A stretch of DNA of 64,000 nt, taken from NCBI GenBank assembly GCA_965276005.1, contig OZ254962.1:1426001-1490000 (forward strand). Reading direction: 5' to 3'. How positions within the stretch are numbered: position 1 is the stretch's first letter; each line of letters starts with the position of its first letter. The notes below the pieces were generated by a model. That model ran no database searches. It saw only the letters and a program-made list of their open reading frames with translations, and was not told where the DNA came from. The translations under genes and the position numbers were made by a program. Source of the DNA: G965232465 sp965276005. Lineage in GTDB: Bacteria > Pseudomonadota > Alphaproteobacteria > JAQWUY01. Positions 26,297 through 36,778 of the stretch are shown here, piece by piece.

Positions 26297-29200
26297 AGTA
26301 TATCAGAGATTAGGTGGACAGTCAACTATGACACCGCAATTCGCTATCCCAAGCAGCCATACAGTATATCAGAGATTAGGTGGACAGTCAACTATGACTC
26401 TTGGCGAACAACCTGTTTACTCGAACGAGTATATCAGAGATTAGGTGGACAGTCAACTATGACCGCTATATTGAAGTGCTTTTGTCGCAGTAAGTATATC
26501 AGAGATTAGGTGGACAGTCAACTATGACAATAATCAGCAGCTTGAAAATCTTAAGAAGAGTATATCAGAGATTAGGTGGACAGTCAACTATGACACTGCT
26601 TACATAATGCTCTAGCATGTTCCAAGTATATCAGAGATTAGGTGGACAGTCAACTATGACTATGGATATAAAGAACTATTTGGCGAACCAAGTATATCAG
26701 AGATTAGGTGGACAGTCAACTATGACTAAACTTTGATGCCTAAACCAATCGTTGTAAGTATATCAGAGATTAGGTGGACAGTCAACTATGACAGCCACCT
26801 TTTAACTCTGCAAGAAGCCCGGAGTATATCAGAGATTAGGTGGACAGTCAACTATGACACCGTATACATTGCCCACAGGGTACATGCAAGTATATCAGAG
26901 ATTAGGTGGACAGTCAACTATGACAAGTTGCGGCAGCGTTGCGAAGTCCTGAGCAGTATATCAGAGATTAGGTGGACAGTCAACTATGACTTCCTGTTAT
27001 CGACGATCGGTAAATCCAAAAGTATATCAGAGATTAGGTGGACAGTCAACTATGACTACGATAAACATATCCATTTGGACTTGCGTAGTATATCAGAGAT
27101 TAGGTGGACAGTCAACTATGACTCTCCGCATGTATTCGGATATATTCCACGAAGTATATCAGAGATTAGGTGGACAGTCAACTATGACAAAAACGCACGC
27201 GCTTTTAACTTAAGATTGAGTATATCAGAGATTAGGTGGACAGTCAACTATGACTTTAGCTGGTCGTGCTCAAGTGTTCGCTGAAGTATATCAGAGATTA
27301 GGTGGACAGTCAACTATGACGGTTTCACTATATTTATACACATAATCCCAAGTATATCAGAGATTAGGTGGACAGTCAACTATGACAGGTCGATCCTTCC
27401 GATGGCAATAATTATAAGTATATCAGAGATTAGGTGGACAGTCAACTATGACATGCCTGTGTGAAAGGTCGAACTTCGCACGAGTATATCAGAGATTAGG
27501 TGGACAGTCAACTATGACATGCTGGTATTATGGACGGGGGATTTAATAAGTATATCAGAGATTAGGTGGACAGTCAACTATGACCCGAACTCGTTACATT
27601 TGGTCGGTTCGGCGAGTATATCAGAGATTAGGTGGACAGTCAACTATGACGTTGTAATTCACAAGAAGTGAAAGAGAGAAAGTATATCAGAGATTAGGTG
27701 GACAGTCAACTATGACTACGATTATGCGATCCCCGCTCTTGCACATAGTATATCAGAGATTAGGTGGACAGTCAACTATGACTAATACATTGACCACAGG
27801 GAACCGGTAGAAGTATATCAGAGATTAGGTGGACAGTCAACTATGACACCCCGGAGATAGTATAGCTTATACTATTCAGTATATCAGAGATTAGGTGGAC
27901 AGTCAACTATGACAACAATCAGCAGCTTGAAAATCTTAAGAAGAGTATATCAGAGATTAGGTGGACAGTCAACTATGACATGCGAATATAGCTTATTCGT
28001 TGTATCAATAGTATATCAGAGATTAGGTGGACAGTCAACTATGACAACCGTGTTTACTTGCATGTATCAACACAAAGTATATCAGAGATTAGGTGGACAG
28101 TCAACTATGACAACACAGCGGGCAAAGCCGCCGCATTGAAAAGTATATCAGAGATTAGGTGGACAGTCAACTATGACAGCACCACTGGAGATCGTACTAG
28201 ATGTTTGAGTATATCAGAGATTAGGTGGACAGTCAACTATGACTTTACCCACACGGCGTAAAACATAGTGAGAAGTATATCAGAGATTAGGTGGACAGTC
28301 AACTATGACATACCGTTACACTCACACAACGAATATAGCAGTATATCAGAGATTAGGTGGACAGTCAACTATGACATACCGTTACACTCACACAACGAAT
28401 ATAGCAGTATATCAGAGATTAGGTGGACAGTCAACTATGACTTTAAAGGTATACCAGAACCAGTAAAGCGGGAGTATATCAGAGATTAGGTGGACAGTCA
28501 ACTATGACCAAATGTCGGCGCGTTTGTGTTGTTTGGCTAGTATATCAGAGATTAGGTGGACAGTCAACTATGACTATTACTGACGCCCAACAATTATCTG
28601 ACACAGTATATCAGAGATTAGGTGGACAGTCAACTATGACCTCATACACTGTTGGCACCCTCGACGAAACAGTATATCAGAGATTAGGTGGACAGTCAAC
28701 TATGACTTAAACTTAAAATTCTTTAATGTTTCATTGAAGTATATCAGAGATTAGGTGGACAGTCAACTATGACTTATATAATCAGCGGCGGTGCAATCGC
28801 CATAGTATATCAGAGATTAGGTGGACAGTCAACTATGACAAACGAATACCTTGTATTCGTTGTATTCGAAGTATATCAGAGATTAGGTGGACAGTCAACT
28901 ATGACAAAAAATATGAAGGATTGACAACAACAGTCAGTATATCAGAGATTAGGTGGACAGTCAACTATGACCAATCCGGTCGCCCGTTGCCCCAATATAT
29001 GAGTATATCAGAGATTAGGTGGACAGTCAACTATGACTACGGTGCGAGTCGAAGCGGTAAATCCTACAGTATATCAGAGATTAGGTGGACAGTCAACTAT
29101 GACCCGTTTCCCGTTTCCAATATTTGCCTCGAAAGTATATCAGAGATTAGGTGGACAGTCAACTATGACCACATTTTACTAATGTATTAGGGATAAGAGA

Positions 29201-32200
29201 GTATATCAGAGATTAGGTGGACAGTCAACTATGACAAAATAGGAGACAAGTATGCTTATTTTGAAAGTATATCAGAGATTAGGTGGACAGTCAACTATGA
29301 CCTGCCGGAAGCATTTATCTATTACAGCAATAGTATATCAGAGATTAGGTGGACAGTCAACTATGACTAAATGTCAAATGGGTATACACATGCCCCAAGT
29401 ATATCAGAGATTAGGTGGACAGTCAACTATGACGGTTAAAAAGGCGGGTACTTTGGTGGATGGAGTATATCAGAGATTAGGTGGACAGTCAACTATGACA
29501 AATGGTGCCAAAACCCTAACCACTGGAAAAGTATATCAGAGATTAGGTGGACAGTCAACTATGACTCAAAGGTGTATCTGGCAAATGGTCGCTTCAGTAT
29601 ATCAGAGATTAGGTGGACAGTCAACTATGACACCGCCGGGGCGGTCGATTCGATTTTTGAAAGTATATCAGAGATTAGGTGGACAGTCAACTATGACTTC
29701 GCAAGGTACTATTCGTTTGGTTGATACAAGTATATCAGAGATTAGGTGGACAGTCAACTATGACACATATCAGCTAAAAATATATACATCGAGGAGTATA
29801 TCAGAGATTAGGTGGACAGTCAACTATGACATAACCGTTTAATCAGTACAACGAATATAAAGTATATCAGAGATTAGGTGGACAGTCAACTATGACATAA
29901 CCGGCGATGTGTCTATTGGCGGCGATAGTATATCAGAGATTAGGTGGACAGTCAACTATGACGGTGGACATATTCCCCGTGCCTATCCAACAAGTATATC
30001 AGAGATTAGGTGGACAGTCAACTATGACACGACTCCGTTTCTTCACCGCATTTAGGCGAGTATATCAGAGATTAGGTGGACAGTCAACTATGACAATGGA
30101 CAAGAACACTTACATACTCACACGAGTATATCAGAGATTAGGTGGACAGTCAACTATGACAGATTGTAAGGACAATGTTGCAGACGGTAGAGTATATCAG
30201 AGATTAGGTGGACAGTCAACTATGACTGCCTGTGCGGTTGCCTGTGCTGGTGCTGCCAGTATATCAGAGATTAGGTGGACAGTCAACTATGACACCAGAC
30301 ACGGACATAATCCGTGTGGTTGAGTATATCAGAGATTAGGTGGACAGTCAACTATGACAACAAGAATTGTGTTGTATTCTTCTTTAGAAGTATATCAGAG
30401 ATTAGGTGGACAGTCAACTATGACCGCACAAGAAGCAACCGCACAGGAAGCACCAGTATATCAGAGATTAGGTGGACAGTCAACTATGACCAACACTCAG
30501 CACTCCCACTCCGTGCCTATAAGTATATCAGAGATTAGGTGGACAGTCAACTATGACGCTGATTCTTGTGTTTTGTGCCATTCATTCAGTATATCAGAGA
30601 TTAGGTGGACAGTCAACTATGACTCGGGCAGGGCAACCGTTGTGGGCACATTTAGTATATCAGAGATTAGGTGGACAGTCAACTATGACTTGAAAAGTGA
30701 CATAATCGCCCTCGATTCTAGTATATCAGAGATTAGGTGGACAGTCAACTATGACCACTGGTATCAGACACGGACTATATCCGTGAGTATATCAGAGATT
30801 AGGTGGACAGTCAACTATGACCCGAAGCAGATGCATTTTTTGCCGATTTAAGTATATCAGAGATTAGGTGGACAGTCAACTATGACTGCCCCCCCGTATG
30901 GCTGTTTAGGCTGAGGAGTATATCAGAGATTAGGTGGACAGTCAACTATGACACCAGACACGGACATAATCCGTGTGGTTGGAGTATATCAGAGATTAGG
31001 TGGACAGTCAACTATGACTATCTTATACCGTAGGGGGGTGATCGATTCAGTATATCAGAGATTAGGTGGACAGTCAACTATGACATTTATGCGATTAGTA
31101 AGCAACAGGGAGTAAGTATATCAGAGATTAGGTGGACAGTCAACTATGACATCAGATGTATGATGTGCATAAATACACCTAGTATATCAGAGATTAGGTG
31201 GACAGTCAACTATGACATGGCTCCGTTGGTTGTTACGAATCCGTCTAGTATATCAGAGATTAGGTGGACAGTCAACTATGACCGATTTGAAGCGTGATTT
31301 ATGAGTAAGGAGAGTATATCAGAGATTAGGTGGACAGTCAACTATGACTCTGTCAAAGTCAATTGTATGTATCCTCGTAGTATATCAGAGATTAGGTGGA
31401 CAGTCAACTATGACTACGACAAGCATGTCCACTTGGATAATCGTAGTATATCAGAGATTAGGTGGACAGTCAACTATGACTGTACCTAACCGCCTTGTTT
31501 GGGAAAACTAGTATATCAGAGATTAGGTGGACAGTCAACTATGACTTGTTCCACTTGCTCATTAACCAATTCTTGAGTATATCAGAGATTAGGTGGACAG
31601 TCAACTATGACTGCTCAAGTTTTTGCCGAAATGTCTCTAAGAGTATATCAGAGATTAGGTGGACAGTCAACTATGACTTTGGTGTTGGTGTCTTTGGTGC
31701 CGATGTCAGTATATCAGAGATTAGGTGGACAGTCAACTATGACCGAAGGTCAATTATGGCAACCGTTGCCCGTAGTATATCAGAGATTAGGTGGACAGTC
31801 AACTATGACCGAAGGTCGATTATGGCAACCGTTGCCCGTAGTATATCAGAGATTAGGTGGACAGTCAACTATGACAATAGTGTAATGATTTTCGTTTACT
31901 TTCTTAGTATATCAGAGATTAGGTGGACAGTCAACTATGACTTTGGTTGTAACAAATCCAACTGGAAATTTAGTATATCAGAGATTAGGTGGACAGTCAA
32001 CTATGACTTGCGATTCCAACAAATTAGTACTCTTTATAGTATATCAGAGATTAGGTGGACAGTCAACTATGACTTCTGCGGGCGGTGATGGCTTGCCGCC
32101 CTAAAGTATATCAGAGATTAGGTGGACAGTCAACTATGACTGTGGTGGGATAAGCCCGCCCCGACAATTACAGTATATCAGAGATTAGGTGGACAGTCAA

Positions 32201-34747
32201 CTATGACGATCCAACTGCACAGGCTAAATTCTATAGAAGTATATCAGAGATTAGGTGGACAGTCAACTATGACAGAGAGACCTAATTCAAATACAGTCTC
32301 ACAAGTATATCAGAGATTAGGTGGACAGTCAACTATGACCCAATGCGTAGTTTATAGGGTGCTTCTTTCAGTATATCAGAGATTAGGTGGACAGTCAACT
32401 ATGACCGGCAGCAGGTGTAGTAACAGCACCAGTGAAGTATATCAGAGATTAGGTGGACAGTCAACTATGACTATAATAAACATGTACATATCGATCTTCG
32501 TAGTATATCAGAGATTAGGTGGACAGTCAACTATGACTAACCGCTTCTCTGCCGTTACCTGTCCGCTAGTATATCAGAGATTAGGTGGACAGTCAACTAT
32601 GACCCGTTCCGCCCTTTTTTTGTCGCCTCTGAGAGTATATCAGAGATTAGGTGGACAGTCAACTATGACTCTTTAAATGTAATAGTATCTAAATTCGACA
32701 GTATATCAGAGATTAGGTGGACAGTCAACTATGACTGAAGGTTTGGTAGCCTTCGCAGTGGTTGCAGTATATCAGAGATTAGGTGGACAGTCAACTATGA
32801 CGATCGCTATCAACTTGGCATGCAACAATGTTAGTATATCAGAGATTAGGTGGACAGTCAACTATGACCGGTTTAATTTTGCCCGTTCCGTGCGGTCAAG
32901 TATATCAGAGATTAGGTGGACAGTCAACTATGACACACGGGGAAATACTTTGCAAAAACAGAGTAAGTATATCAGAGATTAGGTGGACAGTCAACTATGA
33001 CAAGAATATAGAGTTGCGTTTGATCGCACGAAGTATATCAGAGATTAGGTGGACAGTCAACTATGACAACCTTAATAAAGAGTGGTTGCGTCAAACGAGT
33101 ATATCAGAGATTAGGTGGACAGTCAACTATGACACCGCTAATTCGTTGCCTATGGCTGTATTTAGTATATCAGAGATTAGGTGGACAGTCAACTATGACA
33201 ACCAAACGGATATAGTCCGTGTCTGATAACAGTATATCAGAGATTAGGTGGACAGTCAACTATGACTTACCCAGTTTGCAGAATATACCGAATGGGAGTA
33301 TATCAGAGATTAGGTGGACAGTCAACTATGACAGACCGCCCCCCGCTGTTTGTAAAATATGTAGTGTATCAGAGATTAGGTGGACAGTCAACTATGACGG
33401 CCGTTAAAATATGGCTCGAGAATTGCCAAGTATATCAGAGATTAGGTGGACAGTCAACTATGACAGACACCATCAAAGGTATGGTGGCATATGAAGTATA
33501 TCAGAGATTAGGTGGACAGTCAACTATGACTCCCGATTATTCTGCGACTGGTCGTTTTCCAGTATATCAGAGATTAGGTGGACAGTCAACTATGACTACG
33601 ACTATGCAATCCCCGCGCTTGCACATAGTATATCAGAGATTAGGTGGACAGTCAACTATGACCGCTTTTTTTGTGCCGTCCCGCCTTTTATAAGTATATC
33701 AGAGATTAGGTGGACAGTCAACTATGACTGCTGCTGCTGGTTTTTTTGGTTTTAATTAAGTATATCAGAGATTAGGTGGACAGTCAACTATGACTACGAT
33801 CAACATGTACACATCGATACCCGTAGTATATCAGAGATTAGGTGGACAGTCAACTATGACTACGATCAACATGTACACATCGATACCCGTAGTATATCAG
33901 AGATTAGGTGGACAGTCAACTATGACATACAGTTATATCAAAAATCATTTATGGAAAGTATATCAGAGATTAGGTGGACAGTCAACTATGACTCAATACC
34001 GATGCACTTGGGGCTTTCCCAAAGTATATCAGAGATTAGGTGGACAGTCAACTATGACAAAGCCCGTCCGATGCAAGTCGAATGGGTCAGTATATCAGAG
34101 ATTAGGTGGACAGTCAACTATGACGCGTTTTCATCAAAAGCGGATAAAGGACGCAGTATATCAGAGATTAGGTGGACAGTCAACTATGACAGTGTACTCT
34201 GTTGTTGTCTGTGCTTTTGTAGTATATCAGAGATTAGGTGGACAGTCAACTATGACCCCAAGAACTCAATACTACCATCGTCAGGGAGTATATCAGAGAT
34301 TAGGTGGACAGTCAACTATGACTATATATACACTTCACCAATGCTCCAGTCGAGTATATCAGAGATTAGGTGGACAGTCAACTATGACCAGCAAGCGATA
34401 CAAGATACAGATAAATTTAGTATATCAGAGATTAGGTGGACAGTCAACTATGACGCTGATGTGGAAGCCGTATCAAATAATAAAGTATATCAGAGATTAG
34501 GTGGACAGTCAACTATGACTGCGTCCGCCTCGCTATTATGACAAAGTGAGTATATCAGAGATTAGGTGGACAGTCAACTATGACTCACCTCGACCGATAT
34601 GTTTGTAATCTTTGAGTATATCAGAGATTAGGTGGACAGTCAACTATGACGGTGTTCCCGCATTGTTATTATTTGCCGCAAGTATATCAGAGATTAGATG
34701 GACAGTCAACTATGACTAGCGGGTCTAGCGGGGGCTAGTATATCAGA
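26297..34747 (-). CRISPR. Type II CRISPR array, 128 repeats of 36 nt, crRNA sense on minus strand
   Basis: By manual count there are 128 full 36-nt repeats (first 26297-26332, last 34681-34716), 127 spacers of 29-31 nt and a final 11-nt repeat fragment (34737-34747) after a 20-nt gap. Only two repeats were seen to vary: one base at 33366 and one at 34698. In crRNA orientation each repeat starts GTCATAGTTGACTG and ends TGATATACT, an extended -10 promoter, as in Neisseria type II-C arrays. The tracrRNA anti-repeat fits this orientation. The degenerate end at 34.7 kb suggests that the oldest spacers are there and the acquisition end is beside cas2. Because 66 nt equals 22 codons, the array contains long meaningless open frames. 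Confidence 0.98.
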
Positions 34748-34755
34748 ACAAATTT

Positions 34756-34777
34756 GGGAAGGGGGTGGGGTGGGGGG
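34756..34777 (+). other. G-quadruplex-type motif at the distal array end
   Basis: Four runs of three or more G (GGG, GGGGG, GGGG, GGGGGG) are separated by AA, T and T, nine nt beyond the truncated repeat. The pattern satisfies the usual four-tract quadruplex rule. No other such motif was noticed in the window. Confidence 0.6.
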
Positions 34778-34783
34778 AAGCAT

Positions 34784-34809
34784 GCGACTGCTCGCTTTTT
34801 TTTTTTTTT
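34784..34809 (+). terminator. Rho-independent terminator beyond the array (plus strand)
   Basis: GCGA-CTGC-TCGC forms a short stem followed by 14 T and then an alternating TA stretch. It would stop plus-strand transcripts that run through the array from the cas operon, that is, antisense to the crRNAs. Confidence 0.6.
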
Positions 34810-34848
34810 ATATATATATATTATGGACTACCAATAAAAACCAAAGAA

Positions 34849-35223
34849 TTATTTTCGCCTCAATAAATATACCAACCCCACAAGCAACAGGAATGGTAGT
34901 GCCATAATGCCGGCGGGTATGGCAAGTGCTAATACCACCGACAACAGGGCAAAACCTAAGCCGATAAAAATCATTATGCCGGTAAAACTAAACACTATCA
35001 GCAAAAATATGGGCAACATCGACAGTATAAAGCCGGCGATTAACGCCTCGATAAGTGTTAGGGTGCCATCGCCTAATATGACCACATCGAAACCGTCTTG
35101 TCCTGTTGCGTCGATAATCAGTAGCACTGCGGTAATAAATAGGGTACTGGCGATTATGGCAATGCCTGTGTATTTAAGTGTGGGTAAAAACACAGCGGAT
35201 TTTTGAGAAGGGGGGTTAGGCAT
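34849..35223 (-). CDS. Integral membrane protein of unknown function
   Basis: A 124-aa protein with an N-terminal polar stretch and three to four hydrophobic helices (about 17-40, 58-85, 88-120), ending in a basic LLRRK tail. I do not recognise a family. It lies 24 nt after the GIN-domain protein gene on the same strand and ends about 100 nt from the array. Its transcript, if not terminated, would continue into the array in the crRNA sense. Confidence 0.6.
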   Translation of the reverse strand: MPNPPSQKSAVFLPTLKYTGIAIIASTLFITAVLLIIDATGQDGFDVVILGDGTLTLIEALIAGFILSMLPIFLLIVFSFTGIMIFIGLGFALLSVVLALAIPAGIMALPFLLLVGLVYLLRRK

Positions 35224-35247
35224 GGTATCTCCTTTTTAAAACATATA

Positions 35248-35898
35248 CTAGTTACAATACGATATGTGTTTTATTTCGCCGTTGGAATCGGTTTTTGGGT
35301 TTACCGTATCGACTTTGTAATATGTTACATCTGCTGAGGAACTGGCATCGGCGATGAGGGTTTTTACATGGCAAATCTGTACATCAGCGGACGATGTGGC
35401 ATCAAGGCGTACCGCATTGCCACCATTGCCTATCAACGACACATCAGCACTGGAGCTGGCATCGATGACAATATGTTTTGCTGCAGCGTTTACCTTTATA
35501 TCGGCTGATGATGACGCTTCTATACGGGCGGTATCGGTAGCGATGGCACAGCTTGGCACTGTAACATCTGCCGATGCCGATGCATGGACATAATTTAAGG
35601 GCTGTGCCACAGTTATTGTCGCAACCGCATCTCTGTGCTTAAAGAAATTAAATATTTCCTGTTCCATTTTCACCTGTAACACGCCGGATTTTACCGCTAC
35701 TGTAAAAAATGTTTTTTCCCGGTTGCCCCGTAACACCACACGGTTTTCACTGCCACATACAACAGTTGCCTCAATAGGCGTACTTACGCTTACCCCTGTA
35801 AACGCCGCAACCGTATCGTCGAACAACACGAGATCTTGTGCATAGGTAGTGGCAACAGACAAAACCACCGCACTTATAATCGATATACATTTTTTCAT
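35248..35898 (-). CDS. Exported GIN-domain (DUF2807) protein
   Basis: A 216-aa protein with a signal peptide (MKKCISIISAVVLSVATTYA). The body is the repetitive beta structure of the DUF2807 head-GIN family, with repeated (A/S)SSADV/SSADI turns at about 20-residue spacing (HASASADVTV, EASSSADIKV, DASSSADVSL, DATSSADVQI, DASSSADVTY). Such proteins fold as right-handed beta helices in the periplasm or at the cell surface; their function is not established. It stands between a CPBP protease gene and a small membrane-protein gene, all in the same direction. Confidence 0.8.
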   Translation of the reverse strand: MKKCISIISAVVLSVATTYAQDLVLFDDTVAAFTGVSVSTPIEATVVCGSENRVVLRGNREKTFFTVAVKSGVLQVKMEQEIFNFFKHRDAVATITVAQPLNYVHASASADVTVPSCAIATDTARIEASSSADIKVNAAAKHIVIDASSSADVSLIGNGGNAVRLDATSSADVQICHVKTLIADASSSADVTYYKVDTVNPKTDSNGEIKHISYCN

Positions 35899-35912
35899 AT
35901 TTTGAATTTCCT

Positions 35913-36695
35913 TTATATGGCTAGTTTTGTCCTAAAATCTGCAACCAATGCGTTTGCATATGCAGGCTTGTACCATACCAAAGATATAGCAGTGATAAGG
36001 ATAGCAATAACCAAAATAACGAAATCGCCGGGAATAAAGGTGTATACATCCTCCAAATCTAAGCTATTGAAAATGCCATGAATAACAGATGCCAGCCAAA
36101 TGTTACGGGTAATCACCGCAAGTAGTCCAAACGCTATGCCGGCAAATGTCGCCGACACGACCTGTAACAGCGTAGGCACCAACCCATTACCCATTAACAG
36201 ATTAATCAGGTGTACCACCCCAAAGCACACAGACGACACAACAATCGCCCGTATCACCGGCGATGGGGCATCGGACTTTACATATGCAAACAACAGCCCC
36301 AACACCAACACCGCCCGGAATTGAAATTCTTCATAAAATCCCGTCGACTGGTGCGACAACAACACAAACCAAGCAGACGACCCCTCAGAAACAGAAAACC
36401 CATCGATAAAAATAACCGGTACCAAAAACACCGCCCAAATTGCCACCACTGCATACTGATGTACCCCAAATACCCAATTATTGAGTATGCTAAACACATG
36501 TGCTTTGTACAGCATATATAAAAATACAAGGGCGGCAACAAACTTGAAACACAACATAAACACGCCTACCGCCATCCCCTGTAAGCCGAACAGCTGACTG
36601 AGCCGAAATACCCCTATCAAAATCGCCACATTTAACACAGTAAATGCCACAGCCTTTACCAACGATTTGTCCTCGAAAAATGTTATTACAGACAT
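35913..36695 (-). CDS. CPBP family intramembrane glutamic endopeptidase
   Basis: A membrane protein of 260 aa with the three CPBP/Rce1 motifs: YEEFQFRAVLV (EExxxR), CFGVVHLINLL (FxxxH) and VIHGIFNSL (HxxxN-type). Members cleave peptides within the membrane; in bacteria several process or give immunity to bacteriocin-like peptides. AGGAGGG nine nt before the ATG at 36695 sets the start; an upstream in-frame ATG at 36743 lacks such a site. The proximity of small glycine-rich membrane peptides in the window is suggestive but they are about 18 kb away. Confidence 0.8.
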   Translation of the reverse strand: MSVITFFEDKSLVKAVAFTVLNVAILIGVFRLSQLFGLQGMAVGVFMLCFKFVAALVFLYMLYKAHVFSILNNWVFGVHQYAVVAIWAVFLVPVIFIDGFSVSEGSSAWFVLLSHQSTGFYEEFQFRAVLVLGLLFAYVKSDAPSPVIRAIVVSSVCFGVVHLINLLMGNGLVPTLLQVVSATFAGIAFGLLAVITRNIWLASVIHGIFNSLDLEDVYTFIPGDFVILVIAILITAISLVWYKPAYANALVADFRTKLAI

Positions 36696-36778
36696 AATGA
36701 TATACCCTCCTAATTCTAATATGTACTTTCCGTACCCTATCACAATAGCCCTTAAAATACAATTTATTTATAAGATAC

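Noticed and set aside
26733..34541. Long plus-strand reading frames full of ISEIRWTVNYD or VYQRLGGQSTMT repeats
   Set aside because: They are translations of CRISPR repeats. Repeat plus spacer is usually 66 nt, that is 22 codons, so frames stay open by arithmetic; there is no ribosome site or codon pattern of a gene.
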